Below, piece by piece: positions 7,160 through 17,952 of a DNA stretch of 64,000 nt. The stretch comes from Marinoscillum luteum (GTDB taxonomy: Bacteria > Bacteroidota > Bacteroidia > Cytophagales > Cyclobacteriaceae), in contig NZ_JBIPKE010000014.1 in NCBI RefSeq assembly GCF_044005705.1, forward strand, positions 248,001-312,000, given 5' to 3'. The notes under the pieces are model-generated. The model saw only the letters and a program-made list of their open reading frames with translations, had not been told where the DNA came from and did no database searches. The translations under genes and the position numbers were made by a program. Numbering within the stretch: position 1 is the first letter of the stretch; each line of letters begins with the position of its first letter.

Positions 7160-10100
7160 TTACCTACCTACAACCACCGTTTCCTTGAGTATTTGCTTGC
7201 TCCCACTGCCATCATACAATTCGAAAAAGACCACATAATAACCCATCCGCACACGGTCCCCGGCACCGGTCGTACCATCCCATCGCACAAAACCGGAGGT
7301 ACCCAACGAGGTGCCTCTTGCCAGCTCCGCTACCGGCTGGCCCATTTGATTATAAACAGTGATGTTAGCAAACTGACCTCCTTTATCAAACTGATAATTG
7401 ATGGTGGTGAAGGACTGATGTGCGGGATTTGCACTCCCCGGCACAAATACCTTGGGATCTATCGTCACCCTGGCATTGGATGTCCGTGCCTCGAAGGCCT
7501 GGGAGTTGATGTAGCCTGGAGTGGCATAGCCGGCGGCTGATGACGCAGAGGTCCAGTTATTGGCATCCTGAGTAAGACCATCTGCTGAGATCCGCTCCAG
7601 TGACACCCCATCCACACTCTCCAAAAAACTCAGGTGAAAATCATCCTCGTATGAAAACTGATCCACAATTTCTCCAGTCGGGCTCGATAATACCACCGTG
7701 CCCGCATCATTCGGTAGAGTAGGCAAGGAACTAATCTGCAGGAATTGCTTATTTACGCCTTGAGGATACTGATTTTTCACAATCACTGAATCTGTAGTAA
7801 TCGCCACAAATCCTCCCGGCTTCAAAATATATCGTTGACTTATCCATCTGGTCTGCAGATCTTCAGTTAATCTTCCAATGCCCCAGCCCTGCAGGTCGAT
7901 GTACTTTTCTGAACGATTATGCACTTCCACAAAATCAACCCCCTCTGGCCTTGGATCAAATAAAATTTCGTTCAAAATCAACTCATCGGCGACAGCCTCA
8001 TCTGGCAAAACCAGGCTGGCGGTGTTTTTCCTGATCTCATTTCCTTTACAGTCGGTCACACCCATGACGGTCAGGCCATAGGACTGATTCATCTTAAGCT
8101 CCCCATTCAAAGCCACCTTCACCTCAGTCCTGTCTGCATTGAGGATGGAAGTGTGATAGGAGAGTTCCGGGTCAAACGAGAGCTCAATGGACGCTGTAAC
8201 ATCTGGATCCAACCCCTCATCAAAAATCAAAAGCAGAGTGTCAGCAGCAATGGCGAATGCACCGGTCAGGTTAGGCCCAAAATTATCCGGCACGCTCTCC
8301 GCATTTGAATTCTCCCGTCCCGGAGTACCTCCGGCAGAGGCCATGCTACTTCCCCAATTGAGCGAACCGCCACATGGGTTGGAAAGATCTTTCATTTCCA
8401 GACTATAGCCACCACCTGACTTCTCATTGCTATCATGCCAGTCGTCACTGTAGGTAATCTGAAAAACAAGTTGACTATCATGCCAGAGTGACAATGACTC
8501 CCCTGTATTGTTAAGGGTGGTCCAGCCACTGACCGCAGACTGATTGGTCACCTCCCCATAGAGGCCTAGAGAAGACGAAGGAGTGAAGAACCAATAACCT
8601 CCGGGTGGGATCACCACAGCGGGTAATGTCACTGTACTGGTCGCATCGTGAAGCTCCACATCTTTTAGCGTAAGCAACCTGTCAGAGGCGTTATACAATT
8701 CAAAATATTCTGAATTGGGTAAGCCCGCCACCGGCTCCGGATCTGCCATGATCTCGGTGATCAAAAGATCGTTAAACCCTGGAATATCACCCAGCCCTAC
8801 GACGAAAGTTCGGGCGGTCATAGGGTTTCCAGAGCAGTCAGAGGGGCCTGATAGCGCAACCTCTACGCTCACACCTTTCGGCAAAGGGCTACTGAGGAGT
8901 ACTTCCAGCATAGTGAAATCTTGATCAACCAGCCGTGTCTCTGAAACGGATAACCCGGTGATACCCGCTCCAAGCAACGACTCGCTATCCATAGATTCAC
9001 TGAATGTGAAGCGGATGGTCGTCTCATCCAGCACCTCCAATGAAATCACTTTTGGAGCCTCACTATCCGGCTCCAGGCTATACACCGAGTTTTGCCGACC
9101 AGGTGTTCCGCCGCTGGGATCATTGGTCTCTGACCAATTGGCTCCTCCAGGGCAAACCCCGAAAGGGTTAATGAGCTCCAAAGAGTAACCACCGTCAGAT
9201 TTCTCTGAATTTTCATACCAGTCATTGGAATAGGTCACTGCCGCTATCGTCACATCTTTAAAGAGAGAAAGCTGTTCTCCAGTATTGTTAAGTGATGGCC
9301 AGCTAGTCACCCCCACAGTAAGACCATAAGGAGAAAAGGCCGCCACCTGCGTAGACGGGCAAAGAATAAAATAAGTACCCCCCGGCACATTTACATCCGG
9401 CAGGGTAGTAGAACTTGTGGCATCCCGCAAGCGAACTCCGCTCAGGCTAATCAGTTCGTCGGTGGCATTGTAGACTTCTATAAACTCGCTATTCGGCAGG
9501 CCTACCACCGGGTCGGGATCGGACATGATCTCTGTAATAATCAAGTCGCCCGGTGCAGGAGCCTTGCCAAACCCTACTTCGAAGGTCTCTGGCTCCATTG
9601 GGTTACCACTGCAATCTGATGCGCCTGAGATCGTGATCTCCACCAGTGAGCCCTTTGGAAGTGGATCCGACAAGGTGACTTCTAACTCATCAAAATCAGC
9701 TGTGGTCACCACTCTGGAGGAGAGGGTCACCCCTTCGACCGTTGCTCCCATGAGAGAGGCGCTATCCATGGGCTCACTGAAGGTGAAACGAATCGTGAGC
9801 TCATCAGGAGTACTATAAGACTTCAACACTGGCACTTCACTATCCGGTTCCAGGCTATGCACAGAATTTTGGCGACCAGGCGTTCCTCCGCTGGGATCAT
9901 TAGACTCTGACCAATTGGCACCTCCAGGGCAAGAGCCTGTTGGATTGATGATTTCCAGTGAATAACCACCATCTGATTTTTCATCACTGCTATACCACTT
10001 ATTTGAATAGGCAACGGCTTCTATCGTCACATCTTTATAGAGAGAAAGCGCTTCTCCGGTGTTGTTGAGTGATGGCCAACTAGTCACCCCCACAGTAAGA

Positions 10101-13100
10101 CCATATGAAGAAAAGGCCGCTACCTGCGTAGACGGGCAAAGAATAAAATAAGTACCCCCCGGCACATTTACATCCGGCAGGGTAGTAGAACTTGTGGCAT
10201 CCCGCAAGCGAACTCCGCTCAGACTGATCAGTTCGTCAGTGGCATTGTAGACTTCAATAAACTCGCTATTCGGCAAGCCTACCACCGGGTCGGGATCGGA
10301 CATGATCTCTGTAATGATCAAGTCTCCAGATACTGGCGCTCTGCCAAAACCAACGCTTATTGTCTCTGGCTCCATTAGGTTGCCACTGCAATCAGATGCG
10401 CCACTTACCTCCAGCTCATAGGTTTCACCTAAAGCGACAGGGGTGGATAATGAGAACGTCAGTTCGGTGAAGTAGTCACCCCCTACAGTTCTTTCTTCGA
10501 TTTCAAACCCGGCCATGGTGATGATCATGGTAAGAAGGGATGAGCTATCCATGGGCTCATCGAAACTGATCTGAAACTGGCTGGTAGAAAGGGCCATAAA
10601 GCCCTCGATCATCGGTAAACCTGCATCCGATCCGGTCCGATACACAGAATTTTCCTCTCCCGGGCTTCCTCCCAGCGAGTGGGTAGAAGCCTGCCAGTTG
10701 ACCCCCTCCGGGCACATTCCCCAGGGATCAATGCGCTCTAGGCTATATCCTCCGTCATCTTTCAGTGGATCTCCATACCAGCTGGTTTCATAATTCACGT
10801 CATCCACCAAGTCCCCAAAAATGGTTTTTAGTAAAACATGGTCCCCGGTATTTCCCAAAGATGGAAAACCCGATATCCCCAAAATGTTAGACCCTGAAAA
10901 TAATGACTTACTGGAAGTCGCCACTATTAGCACATAACTTTCGGGATCAAGGACATATGCGGGGAGAATGGTTTCTACAGATGGATCTCCAATTTTCAAC
11001 CCTCTAAGGTCATAGGCTTGACTACTGGCATTGAAAAGTTCAATATACTCCACCTCAGGAAGACCTACCGCCGGGCTGGGATCAATCATCAGCTCATTAA
11101 TCACAATATCGCCATACTCCGGAAACGCCGGAGGTTGGTAAGAAAAGGCAACCGTATCCTGCACACTGTAATTACCCGCAACATCCGAAATCGGAAGAAT
11201 TAAAAGATCGTAACCTACCCCCACCTCCAGGCCATTGTCGAAATCAAGTAAGGCGGTATGATCATCGACCACTGTGATGGCTGCGGGATGACCTTTGCCC
11301 AACAACCGATAATTGCTGATGGCCTTGAGCGAAGACTCATCCATGGGCTCGGTAAAAGTCAGTGTCAATTTTCCCAGATACTCACTTTCCAAATCACTGA
11401 CTTCCGGTTTTTGTGTATCCCTCTCTACAGACAATCGATAATCAGGCAAACGTCGGCCAAACTTATCGAAAATCCCGGCCCATTCAAGCATCAATGGCAC
11501 ATTGGGTTCCAGGGGTGTCGACAATAATACCCGTACAGAACCTGGCTCCTCAGGGTCAATATTCACCAAACTGATGCTATTCCCTTCTATGGTAAAGACT
11601 GTCTTACTTATGGAAGAAAACTCCGTATCAAACCTTACCCAAAGGGTTTGCTCATCCAGTAAATCATAGCCCTCAAAATAACTGGTGAACCGGGCGGAAA
11701 CGAACGGACTCAGCACTAATTCATTGTTAGCTCCCTCGACCGTATCACTGGTGAGCTTCAGACTATCTCCCTCTGTAAATTCCTCATGCACGGTAAATAC
11801 CGCGCTATAGTCATCTCGCTGACTTACTTCGGCAATGGTAAATCCATCCAGGGAATAGCTGCTCTTTTCAAAGGCAACAGGATTCATAGAGTGGCTATAG
11901 GTCAACACAAAAGAAGAATCCGTTTCAGGCACAAGACTCACCATGTTGGGATTCTGAGTATTGACCAAAATAGTGTCAGCATCAGAAATGTTCCCCACCT
12001 GATCTGATAGGCCAATAGCGATCAACTGTCCCTCTGGTTTACTCTCAATAGAAGAAAAAGTCAGGACCACCTTCGCTGAATCCGGACCTAAGAGTTCCGC
12101 GGCCAGAGGGTTTTCTCCTTCCATGGTATAGTTCGTTAGTGAGGTCGCAGAGCCTAAAGACACCTTTTCAGAAAAAGAAATTTTCAATCTCTGAGGATCA
12201 ATGAGTCTCACCATATTGATAGAAGGAGGGCGTGGGTCATAGGTAAAATCCACATTCCGGGTGGTAGTAACCTCCACTCCGTAGCGGTCTTTCATGCCTC
12301 TTGCCGAAAGGCGCTTTTGTCCTTCAATTTCAAAGTGATTGGCAAAAGTGAGCTCATACTCCGTATCGCTCAGTTGGAGGATTTCAATGGGCTGCTCATC
12401 ATCTTCCAATTCATAATACGATGAGGTAGTGGCGGTTTGCACCTCCATCGGCTCACTCCAGGTGATGATCAATTGGGAGTCATTTTTCACCAACAGGGAA
12501 GCGATGGTTGCGGCTCTGGTGTCATATTTAAAAGTATATGCTGGAGTGACTAAAGAACTATTGTCTATCGACTTTTTAATGTTTGAAATAAAAATTCTCA
12601 GGTCCTTATTCTCAGAGAAATTGGCTCCAAAGGCCAAATGGACCAACTTCGGGTCCGACTCACTCAGGGCAATTTCCACAGGTCGACTTTTGGCATCCTC
12701 AAGCCAGTAATTGACAAAACTAGTGGCCGAAGTGCTTTCCAAAGCTTCGGTAAACCTTAACGCCAGCAGGTTGGGAGCTACCACATAGGCCGTGTCTATT
12801 TGATCCTGGTATTCAAAAGAGGCGTTAGCGGTAACCAGAGCATTTCCAAGCGTATCCTCAAGCTGGCTATAAGTCAGTGAATAGTTCGCTTCTAGCTCAA
12901 ACTCCTCATTGAAACTGACATGGACCCGGTGGGTCGCAGAGTCCTGCAACAGGGCCTGATCCACGGTATAGCCAGTGATCGAATAGTTGGCTTCATTTTC
13001 GGCTATGGCTTCGTTGAGTGGTTCAGAAAAAATCAAAGCAACCGTCTGGGAGGTCAATACCTGTACCCGACTAAATTGGGGCGGCCGTGCATCATGATAA

Positions 13101-15619
13101 AAGGAGATATTCTGATCAGTCAGAATGTTTCCACGGCAATCCGAGACATTGGAAACGGTCAGTGTATACGAACGCTCAGAAATCAGATCTGCGGAGAGCT
13201 GTAGTGAAAAGGTGGTGTAACTGACTGCTGACACCGTGGTAAAGGTATATCCCTCCAGATCAAACGATTCAGTGGTCACACTCGAAGCCTCCATGGGCTC
13301 AGAAAACACCACAGTCAATTGATTATCGCTGAGGGCAGTCACCGAAAGAATCTGTGGAGCGCTGGTGTCCTGGTCATCAAAAACAGAATTTTGTGCCCCA
13401 GGTGTACCACCATTCGAGTGCACTGAGGCTATCCAGTTTTGGGAGTCGGAGCAGGGTTGTAACGGGTCAATAAGCTCCAAGGCATATCCACCGTCATCTT
13501 TTGCGTCACTCCTATACCAACTCAGAGCATATGTGACACTGTCCAGAAGGTTGCCAAACTGATCCCGCAAGTACACCGTCTCACCAGAATTGGTAAGGGC
13601 ATCAAAACTTGTAATGGCTATTCCATTGGTCACACCAAAAGCCGCGAGGTTGGAGTCATCCGTAAGCAAAGCGTAGGCCCCCGGCTGAAGGATAAAAGAA
13701 TCCAGAGGTTCGTCGTTCAACTCAAACCCCTCCAAATTGATACTAAAAGAACCGGGGTTATAAATTTCCACATACTCGGCATCGGGCAGACCAACAACAG
13801 GAGTGGGATCAGCCATGATTTCTGTAATGAGCAGTTGACGATAGTCTGATGCTTTGGAGATGGCCAACTGAGCGGACAACTCTGATGGTTCGGAATTCTG
13901 GATCTGGTTTGAAATACCTGTTACGGAAACGATGTAGACACTGTTAAAGAGTTCATCCCATGTGAGAGTGACTTCTGACAGGTCTTCGGAGGAGCGAGAT
14001 GCAAGAGTAGGACTCCCCATTTCAGACAAAGAATAATTTCCAACCATCTCAGCTGTGGACTCGTCCACCTCCTGATTAAATGTGATTCGCACAGATTCAT
14101 CTCCAATCTGCGCTACGGAAGCAATGTCCAAATGAAGATACGAGAAACTGATGGTGCTGTTTTCCGCAATGACATTTCCATCCAAATCCTCCACATCATT
14201 GATCGTCAACACGTAATTATCATCTCCGAAATCCGCAGAAAAAGTCAATTCCACGGACTGGCTCTCATCCTGCAATGTGGCGCTTATCGGGTTTCCTAAA
14301 CTACCACTCAGCGAATAATTAAGAACATCCTCTGCAATGGTCTCATTCAAAGGTTTATTAAACATAACCAGGACAGTGTTTTGACTCTGTGCAGCAGCAC
14401 TATCTATCACGACAGGGATTACAAATGTGAAATCCTCGGTCCCTGCAAAAACGCTGTTCCCGATTTTATTTTCGATACCAGACAGTGTAAGCTCAAAAGT
14501 GGTCCCTTCGTATAATGAATTACTCAAAGTGAGTGTCACCTGAGAACGATCTTCATTCAAACTGACACCCGCTGGCTGCCCGATACCATTGTCAATGGTA
14601 TAGTTGGTCAGGGTTTCTGCTGAAGTCTCCTCCAGATCATCATTAAAGGTGAGGAGCATCTCCGTCTCCGATAGGGTAAGTGCAGACTGTAACTGGAGCT
14701 GTGTATAAGAAAAGTCATATGTCGCATCACTATTCCTTGTCAGCGCAGAGGTTACGGTAAGTGTGTAATCTCCTGTGACCAATGGAGTACCACCATCGAG
14801 AGTGAGTGTGACAACCGAATCGCTTACTGAAGATTGGGTGGCTGAAGATACGGTATAGCCCGGCAACGTGTAGCTTCCAGTGGTCTCCGCATCCGTTTGG
14901 TCTATCGGCTGATTAAAATATACCACCACTTCCGTAGCAGAAAGAACCTCCACTGTGTCCATTTCCAATTGTGAAATCACCAGGTCATCAAACCCAAAAT
15001 CATCATACCTTGAAGTGGTACTGTATTGAAAATAAACCCCAAAATAATTGGTTGAGGTATATGTGTTGTCCAAAACGGAGGCTTCGAGCTGGAAGTCCTG
15101 AGCTCCATTTGGGTCCGCATAGATTGTCCAGTTGCCCAATACGTCCCGAATCACCCTTATTCTCACTTCGCCTATAATGGAGCTGGAAAACCCCGTGGTT
15201 CCCTGAGCAATCTCCTGGACAGTGCCGGCATCATTCCGGAATAATTTGATAAAATCGGCGCTGGTTTGTCCCATTTGAATAAAATAGCCCGTGGGATTGT
15301 CCTCCAGATCAAGCTTATCAGAAGTGAGATAAATCCTGAAAAAATTAGAGGTGGTACCGTTGAAATTTAAATCCAAAAGAAACTCCCAAATAGTATAGTC
15401 CATTACCGAGCTGACCGTGGAAAGGTGGAGCACACTTGCCGCGTCACTGGGCCCGTTACTATTCAGCCTGTTATCCTCCGTAACTACAAAATAGGAGTCA
15501 TCTCCACTCCAGGTCGGGTCATTGGTGAAGTCGCCATCGGAAAAATTATCCGTCACCTGAGTATATCCGTACACACTATTAATGAGGATAATAAGTAAAA
15601 GAGTGGTTCTTAATGCCAT
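7160..15619 (-). CDS. Giant secreted Ig-like / lamin-tail-domain protein with T9SS-like C-terminus
   Basis: 2819 residues with an N-terminal signal peptide (to about residue 20). After a lectin-like N-terminal region come many Ig-like repeats with the pattern 'V.FSEPM....A....NY.L.G' (bacterial SbsA/Big_5 type). Six lamin-tail domains, each opening like 'LIITEIMSDPDPVVGLP', start at about residues 595, 1505, 1765, 2025, 2287 and 2545; the last five are spaced by a regular 260 residues, each with one Ig-like partner. The C-terminus (about 2735-2819) is a FlgD-like Ig fold of the kind found in T9SS sorting domains, ending LKETVVVGR. Likely a cell-surface or released adhesin or matrix protein exported by the T9SS encoded nearby. 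Two modules are almost identical at DNA level. Confidence 0.85.
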   Translation of the reverse strand: MALRTTLLLIILINSVYGYTQVTDNFSDGDFTNDPTWSGDDSYFVVTEDNRLNSNGPSDAASVLHLSTVSSVMDYTIWEFLLDLNFNGTTSNFFRIYLTSDKLDLEDNPTGYFIQMGQTSADFIKLFRNDAGTVQEIAQGTTGFSSSIIGEVRIRVIRDVLGNWTIYADPNGAQDFQLEASVLDNTYTSTNYFGVYFQYSTTSRYDDFGFDDLVISQLEMDTVEVLSATEVVVYFNQPIDQTDAETTGSYTLPGYTVSSATQSSVSDSVVTLTLDGGTPLVTGDYTLTVTSALTRNSDATYDFSYTQLQLQSALTLSETEMLLTFNDDLEETSAETLTNYTIDNGIGQPAGVSLNEDRSQVTLTLSNSLYEGTTFELTLSGIENKIGNSVFAGTEDFTFVIPVVIDSAAAQSQNTVLVMFNKPLNETIAEDVLNYSLSGSLGNPISATLQDESQSVELTFSADFGDDNYVLTINDVEDLDGNVIAENSTISFSYLHLDIASVAQIGDESVRITFNQEVDESTAEMVGNYSLSEMGSPTLASRSSEDLSEVTLTWDELFNSVYIVSVTGISNQIQNSEPSELSAQLAISKASDYRQLLITEIMADPTPVVGLPDAEYVEIYNPGSFSINLEGFELNDEPLDSFILQPGAYALLTDDSNLAAFGVTNGIAITSFDALTNSGETVYLRDQFGNLLDSVTYALSWYRSDAKDDGGYALELIDPLQPCSDSQNWIASVHSNGGTPGAQNSVFDDQDTSAPQILSVTALSDNQLTVVFSEPMEASSVTTESFDLEGYTFTTVSAVSYTTFSLQLSADLISERSYTLTVSNVSDCRGNILTDQNISFYHDARPPQFSRVQVLTSQTVALIFSEPLNEAIAENEANYSITGYTVDQALLQDSATHRVHVSFNEEFELEANYSLTYSQLEDTLGNALVTANASFEYQDQIDTAYVVAPNLLALRFTEALESTSATSFVNYWLEDAKSRPVEIALSESDPKLVHLAFGANFSENKDLRIFISNIKKSIDNSSLVTPAYTFKYDTRAATIASLLVKNDSQLIITWSEPMEVQTATTSSYYELEDDEQPIEILQLSDTEYELTFANHFEIEGQKRLSARGMKDRYGVEVTTTRNVDFTYDPRPPSINMVRLIDPQRLKISFSEKVSLGSATSLTNYTMEGENPLAAELLGPDSAKVVLTFSSIESKPEGQLIAIGLSDQVGNISDADTILVNTQNPNMVSLVPETDSSFVLTYSHSMNPVAFEKSSYSLDGFTIAEVSQRDDYSAVFTVHEEFTEGDSLKLTSDTVEGANNELVLSPFVSARFTSYFEGYDLLDEQTLWVRFDTEFSSISKTVFTIEGNSISLVNIDPEEPGSVRVLLSTPLEPNVPLMLEWAGIFDKFGRRLPDYRLSVERDTQKPEVSDLESEYLGKLTLTFTEPMDESSLKAISNYRLLGKGHPAAITVVDDHTALLDFDNGLEVGVGYDLLILPISDVAGNYSVQDTVAFSYQPPAFPEYGDIVINELMIDPSPAVGLPEVEYIELFNASSQAYDLRGLKIGDPSVETILPAYVLDPESYVLIVATSSKSLFSGSNILGISGFPSLGNTGDHVLLKTIFGDLVDDVNYETSWYGDPLKDDGGYSLERIDPWGMCPEGVNWQASTHSLGGSPGEENSVYRTGSDAGLPMIEGFMALSTSQFQISFDEPMDSSSLLTMIITMAGFEIEERTVGGDYFTELTFSLSTPVALGETYELEVSGASDCSGNLMEPETISVGFGRAPVSGDLIITEIMSDPDPVVGLPNSEFIEVYNATDELISLSGVRLRDATSSTTLPDVNVPGGTYFILCPSTQVAAFSSYGLTVGVTSWPSLNNTGEALSLYKDVTIEAVAYSNKWYSSDEKSDGGYSLEIINPTGSCPGGANWSESNDPSGGTPGRQNSVHSLEPDSEVPVLKSYSTPDELTIRFTFSEPMDSASLMGATVEGVTLSSRVVTTADFDELEVTLSDPLPKGSLVEITISGASDCSGNPMEPETFEVGFGKAPAPGDLIITEIMSDPDPVVGLPNSEFIEVYNATDELISLSGVRLRDATSSTTLPDVNVPGGTYFILCPSTQVAAFSPYGLTVGVTSWPSLNNTGEQLSLFKDVTIAAVTYSNDWYENSEKSDGGYSLELINPFGVCPGGANWSETNDPSGGTPGRQNSVYSLEPDSEAPKVISLEVLDETTIRFTFSESMDSESLLGAGITGLSVSETRLVDQDFTMLEVLLSSPLPKGVSVEVALSGPSDCSGNPMTARTFVVGLGDIPGFNDLLITEIMADPEPVAGLPNSEYFELYNASDRLLTLKDVELHDATSTVTLPAVVIPPGGYWFFTPSSSLGLYGEVTNQSAVSGWTTLNNTGESLSLWHDSQLVFQITYSDDWHDSNEKSGGGYSLEMKDLSNPCGGSLNWGSSMASAGGTPGRENSNAESVPDNFGPNLTGAFAIAADTLLLIFDEGLDPDVTASIELSFDPELSYHTSILNADRTEVKVALNGELKMNQSYGLTVMGVTDCKGNEIRKNTASLVLPDEAVADELILNEILFDPRPEGVDFVEVHNRSEKYIDLQGWGIGRLTEDLQTRWISQRYILKPGGFVAITTDSVIVKNQYPQGVNKQFLQISSLPTLPNDAGTVVLSSPTGEIVDQFSYEDDFHLSFLESVDGVSLERISADGLTQDANNWTSASSAAGYATPGYINSQAFEARTSNARVTIDPKVFVPGSANPAHQSFTTINYQFDKGGQFANITVYNQMGQPVAELARGTSLGTSGFVRWDGTTGAGDRVRMGYYVVFFELYDGSGSKQILKETVVVGR
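9244..9545 (-). repeat. Intragenic direct repeat in the giant gene, unit B
   Basis: About 300 bases nearly identical to 10021-10322 at a constant offset of 777 bases (259 codons). It encodes most of one lamin-tail domain. The low divergence compared with the other lamin-tail modules points to a recent duplication or gene conversion. Confidence 0.85.
10021..10322 (-). repeat. Intragenic direct repeat in the giant gene, unit A
   Basis: Partner of 9244-9545. The stretch from 10128 onward matches 9351 onward with only scattered substitutions, most of them synonymous or conservative. Confidence 0.85.
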
Positions 15620-15694
15620 CTTATATTAAATTCGCCGTTTGTTAAAAATAGGAAAATAAAAACCTGAAATAGTTCAATATAATATAAAATCATT

Positions 15695-16687
15695 ATGAAG
15701 ATTGCTGTAGTGGGAGCCACTGGCCTGGTGGGTCAGGAGATGCTGAGGGTCATTGAACAGCGCGAGTTGCCGTTCGATGAATTGTTGTTAGTTGCTTCGG
15801 AGCGTTCCGTAGGTAAAGAGATGACCTTCAAGGGCAAGACCTACAAGGTGATTTCAATGCAGGATGCCATAGATCAAAAACCAGACGTAGCCCTATTCTC
15901 TGCTGGTGGTAGTACGTCCATCACCTGGGCACCTAAGTTTGCAGAAAATGGCACCATTGTGATCGATAATTCTTCGGCCTGGAGAATGGACCCTACCAAA
16001 AAACTTATCGTTCCGGAAATTAATGGAGGTGTGTTAAGGATCGACGATCGGATCATCGCCAACCCTAACTGCTCCACCATTCAGATGGTACTGGCCCTCG
16101 GGCCGCTGCATGAGCGTTATACCATCAAGCGTATCGTAGTGTCAACCTATCAGTCTGTGACCGGCACCGGAAAAGCCGCTGTAGATCAAATGATGAATGA
16201 GCGTGCCGGCAAGGAAGGCGATATGGTCTATCCGTATAAAATTGACATGAATGTGCTTCCTCACATCGATGTGTTCCTGGACAACGACTACACCAAGGAA
16301 GAAATGAAAATGGTGAATGAGACCAAAAAGATTTTTGGTGATGACACTGTACAGGTGACCGCCACGTGTGTGCGTATCCCTACCATGGGAGGTCACTCAG
16401 AGTCTGTAAATGTGGAATTTGAGGAGGAGTTTGATGTTGCTGAAGTAAAAGCACTTCTGAGCATAGCTCCCGGTGTAGTACTGGAGGATGATCCTAAAAA
16501 CAATATCTACCCCATGCCAATCAATTCGCATGGAAAGGATGAAGTGTTTGTAGGAAGAATCCGAAGAGACGAGACTCAGGAAAAAACCCTGAACATGTGG
16601 ATCGTGGCGGATAACCTGAGAAAAGGTGCGGCGACTAATGCTGTTCAGATTGCGGAATTCATGCTGGAAAACAGCCTGGTGTTCTAA
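15695..16687 (+). CDS. asd: Aspartate-semialdehyde dehydrogenase
   Basis: 330 residues. NADPH-dependent reduction of aspartyl phosphate to aspartate semialdehyde, the branch point to lysine/diaminopimelate, threonine and methionine. The N-terminus MKIAVVGATGLVGQEML is the nucleotide-binding glycine motif; the catalytic cysteine is C126 in ANPNCSTIQ; the conserved RIPTMGGHSESV block is present near residue 235. Length is normal. It is divergent from the giant gene and ends in a strong terminator, so it is probably a single-gene unit. Confidence 0.96.
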   Translation: MKIAVVGATGLVGQEMLRVIEQRELPFDELLLVASERSVGKEMTFKGKTYKVISMQDAIDQKPDVALFSAGGSTSITWAPKFAENGTIVIDNSSAWRMDPTKKLIVPEINGGVLRIDDRIIANPNCSTIQMVLALGPLHERYTIKRIVVSTYQSVTGTGKAAVDQMMNERAGKEGDMVYPYKIDMNVLPHIDVFLDNDYTKEEMKMVNETKKIFGDDTVQVTATCVRIPTMGGHSESVNVEFEEEFDVAEVKALLSIAPGVVLEDDPKNNIYPMPINSHGKDEVFVGRIRRDETQEKTLNMWIVADNLRKGAATNAVQIAEFMLENSLVF

Positions 16688-16710
16688 TTAAAAGAATAGC
16701 CTATAAATTA

Positions 16711-16749
16711 GCGGTCTGAGGGATTAACCTTCAGACCGCTTTTGTTTTG
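16711..16749 (+). terminator. Intrinsic terminator after asd
   Basis: The 9-bp stem GCGGTCTGA (16711-16719) / TCAGACCGC (16731-16739) is followed by TTTTGTTTTG. The next gene starts 18 bases beyond. Confidence 0.9.
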
Positions 16750-16767
16750 TACAATGGGGAGAAGTCT

Positions 16768-17952
16768 ATGAATGATCTGGAATTTCTTGGTTCGGAAGAT
16801 GTGCAGCAGTTCATGCTGGAAAATCAGCATTCGGATTTACAAAAACTGCTCCTCAATCCACCCACGCAGTTCAAAGATCAGGTGAAGCTGATAGTGGATC
16901 AAATCCTTAGTCGACGAAAGGCCAAGGGTAAGCTTCCAGATTGGCTTGATCAACCGGGAGTCATTTTCCCGCCTCCATTGTCTTTAGAACAATGCTCCAG
17001 TCCGGAAACTGCCGAATACAAGAGCCAATTGATGAGTGGGAAAATGCTGGTGGATCTCACGGGGGGTATGGGAGTAGATACCCTTGCCATGTCTCGGGAG
17101 TTTGACCATACCACCTATGTAGAGCATTCCGAATGGCTCTGTGACGTTTTCCAGCACAACCACCCTCTGCTGGGCAATGGGGCCATTGAAGTGATTAATG
17201 CCAGCGCAGAAGACTATCTCAGTCGGTTTGAAAGTAGAGGCCACTTTTTCATAGACCCTGCCCGACGGGATGTCTCCAAAAAGCAGGTTTTTCATTTTGA
17301 AAACTGTTCGCCAAACGTTTTGGAGCTACTCCCTCTCTTTCAGTCTAAAGCCGACCTCCTGCTCATCAAAGCTGCACCGATGATTGATATCACATTGGGC
17401 CTGAAACAACTGCAGCATGTTCATCAAATACATGTGGTGAGTATAAAGAATGAAGTCAAGGAAGTGCTTTTTCTCTTAGACTTTAAGGAAATTTCTGAGC
17501 CCCTCATTAAATGCGTCAACCTCAGAAGTGAACACCCGGCATTTAGCTTTACACTCAGTGGTGAAAAGGACCTGGAAGTCACATTTTCATCCGTAAAAAA
17601 ATACCTCTACGATCCCAATAGCGCTATCCTCAAAGCCGGCGCATTCAAGTCCCTAACGAGTATATACGACGTGGACAAACTTGCTCCTAATACGCACCTC
17701 TATACCTCAGACCAGCTGATCGAGGGCTTTCCAGGGAGAGTCTTTGAGGTAGTAGCGTCAGATGTCGGTAAAAAAGAACTCGGCAGACACTTGCCCGAAA
17801 TGAAAGCCAATGTGGTCAATAAAAATTATCCCATTAAACCAGAGGAGCTCAAAAAGAAACTCCGACTGAAGGACGGTGGTGATTGGTTTGTGATGGGCTA
17901 CCGCGACCTCCATGAGGTTCCGAGGATAGCGCTTTCCAAAAGAATCACGTGA
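16768..17952 (+). CDS. Class I SAM-dependent methyltransferase with PG_1098/THUMP-like domain
   Basis: 394 residues. I chose the ATG at 16768, preceded by the purine-rich GGGGAGAAG; an upstream TTG at 16747 would overlap the asd terminator. The central Rossmann fold shows motif I VDLTGGMGVDTLAM (about residues 95-110) and the acidic residue of YVEHSEWL; the motif IV-like FFIDPARRD follows. The C-terminal part matches the ferredoxin-like/THUMP-like region of the Bacteroidetes PG_1098 family. The DPARRD motif suggests a nucleic-acid base methyltransferase, probably acting on RNA; the substrate is not known. Its end overlaps the convergent methyltransferase gene by 8 bases. Confidence 0.8.
   Translation: MNDLEFLGSEDVQQFMLENQHSDLQKLLLNPPTQFKDQVKLIVDQILSRRKAKGKLPDWLDQPGVIFPPPLSLEQCSSPETAEYKSQLMSGKMLVDLTGGMGVDTLAMSREFDHTTYVEHSEWLCDVFQHNHPLLGNGAIEVINASAEDYLSRFESRGHFFIDPARRDVSKKQVFHFENCSPNVLELLPLFQSKADLLLIKAAPMIDITLGLKQLQHVHQIHVVSIKNEVKEVLFLLDFKEISEPLIKCVNLRSEHPAFSFTLSGEKDLEVTFSSVKKYLYDPNSAILKAGAFKSLTSIYDVDKLAPNTHLYTSDQLIEGFPGRVFEVVASDVGKKELGRHLPEMKANVVNKNYPIKPEELKKKLRLKDGGDWFVMGYRDLHEVPRIALSKRIT

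Noticed and set aside
7193..15177. Several plus-strand frames within the giant gene
   Set aside because: They repeat with the module period and are mirror images of the lamin-tail and Ig-like coding sequence.
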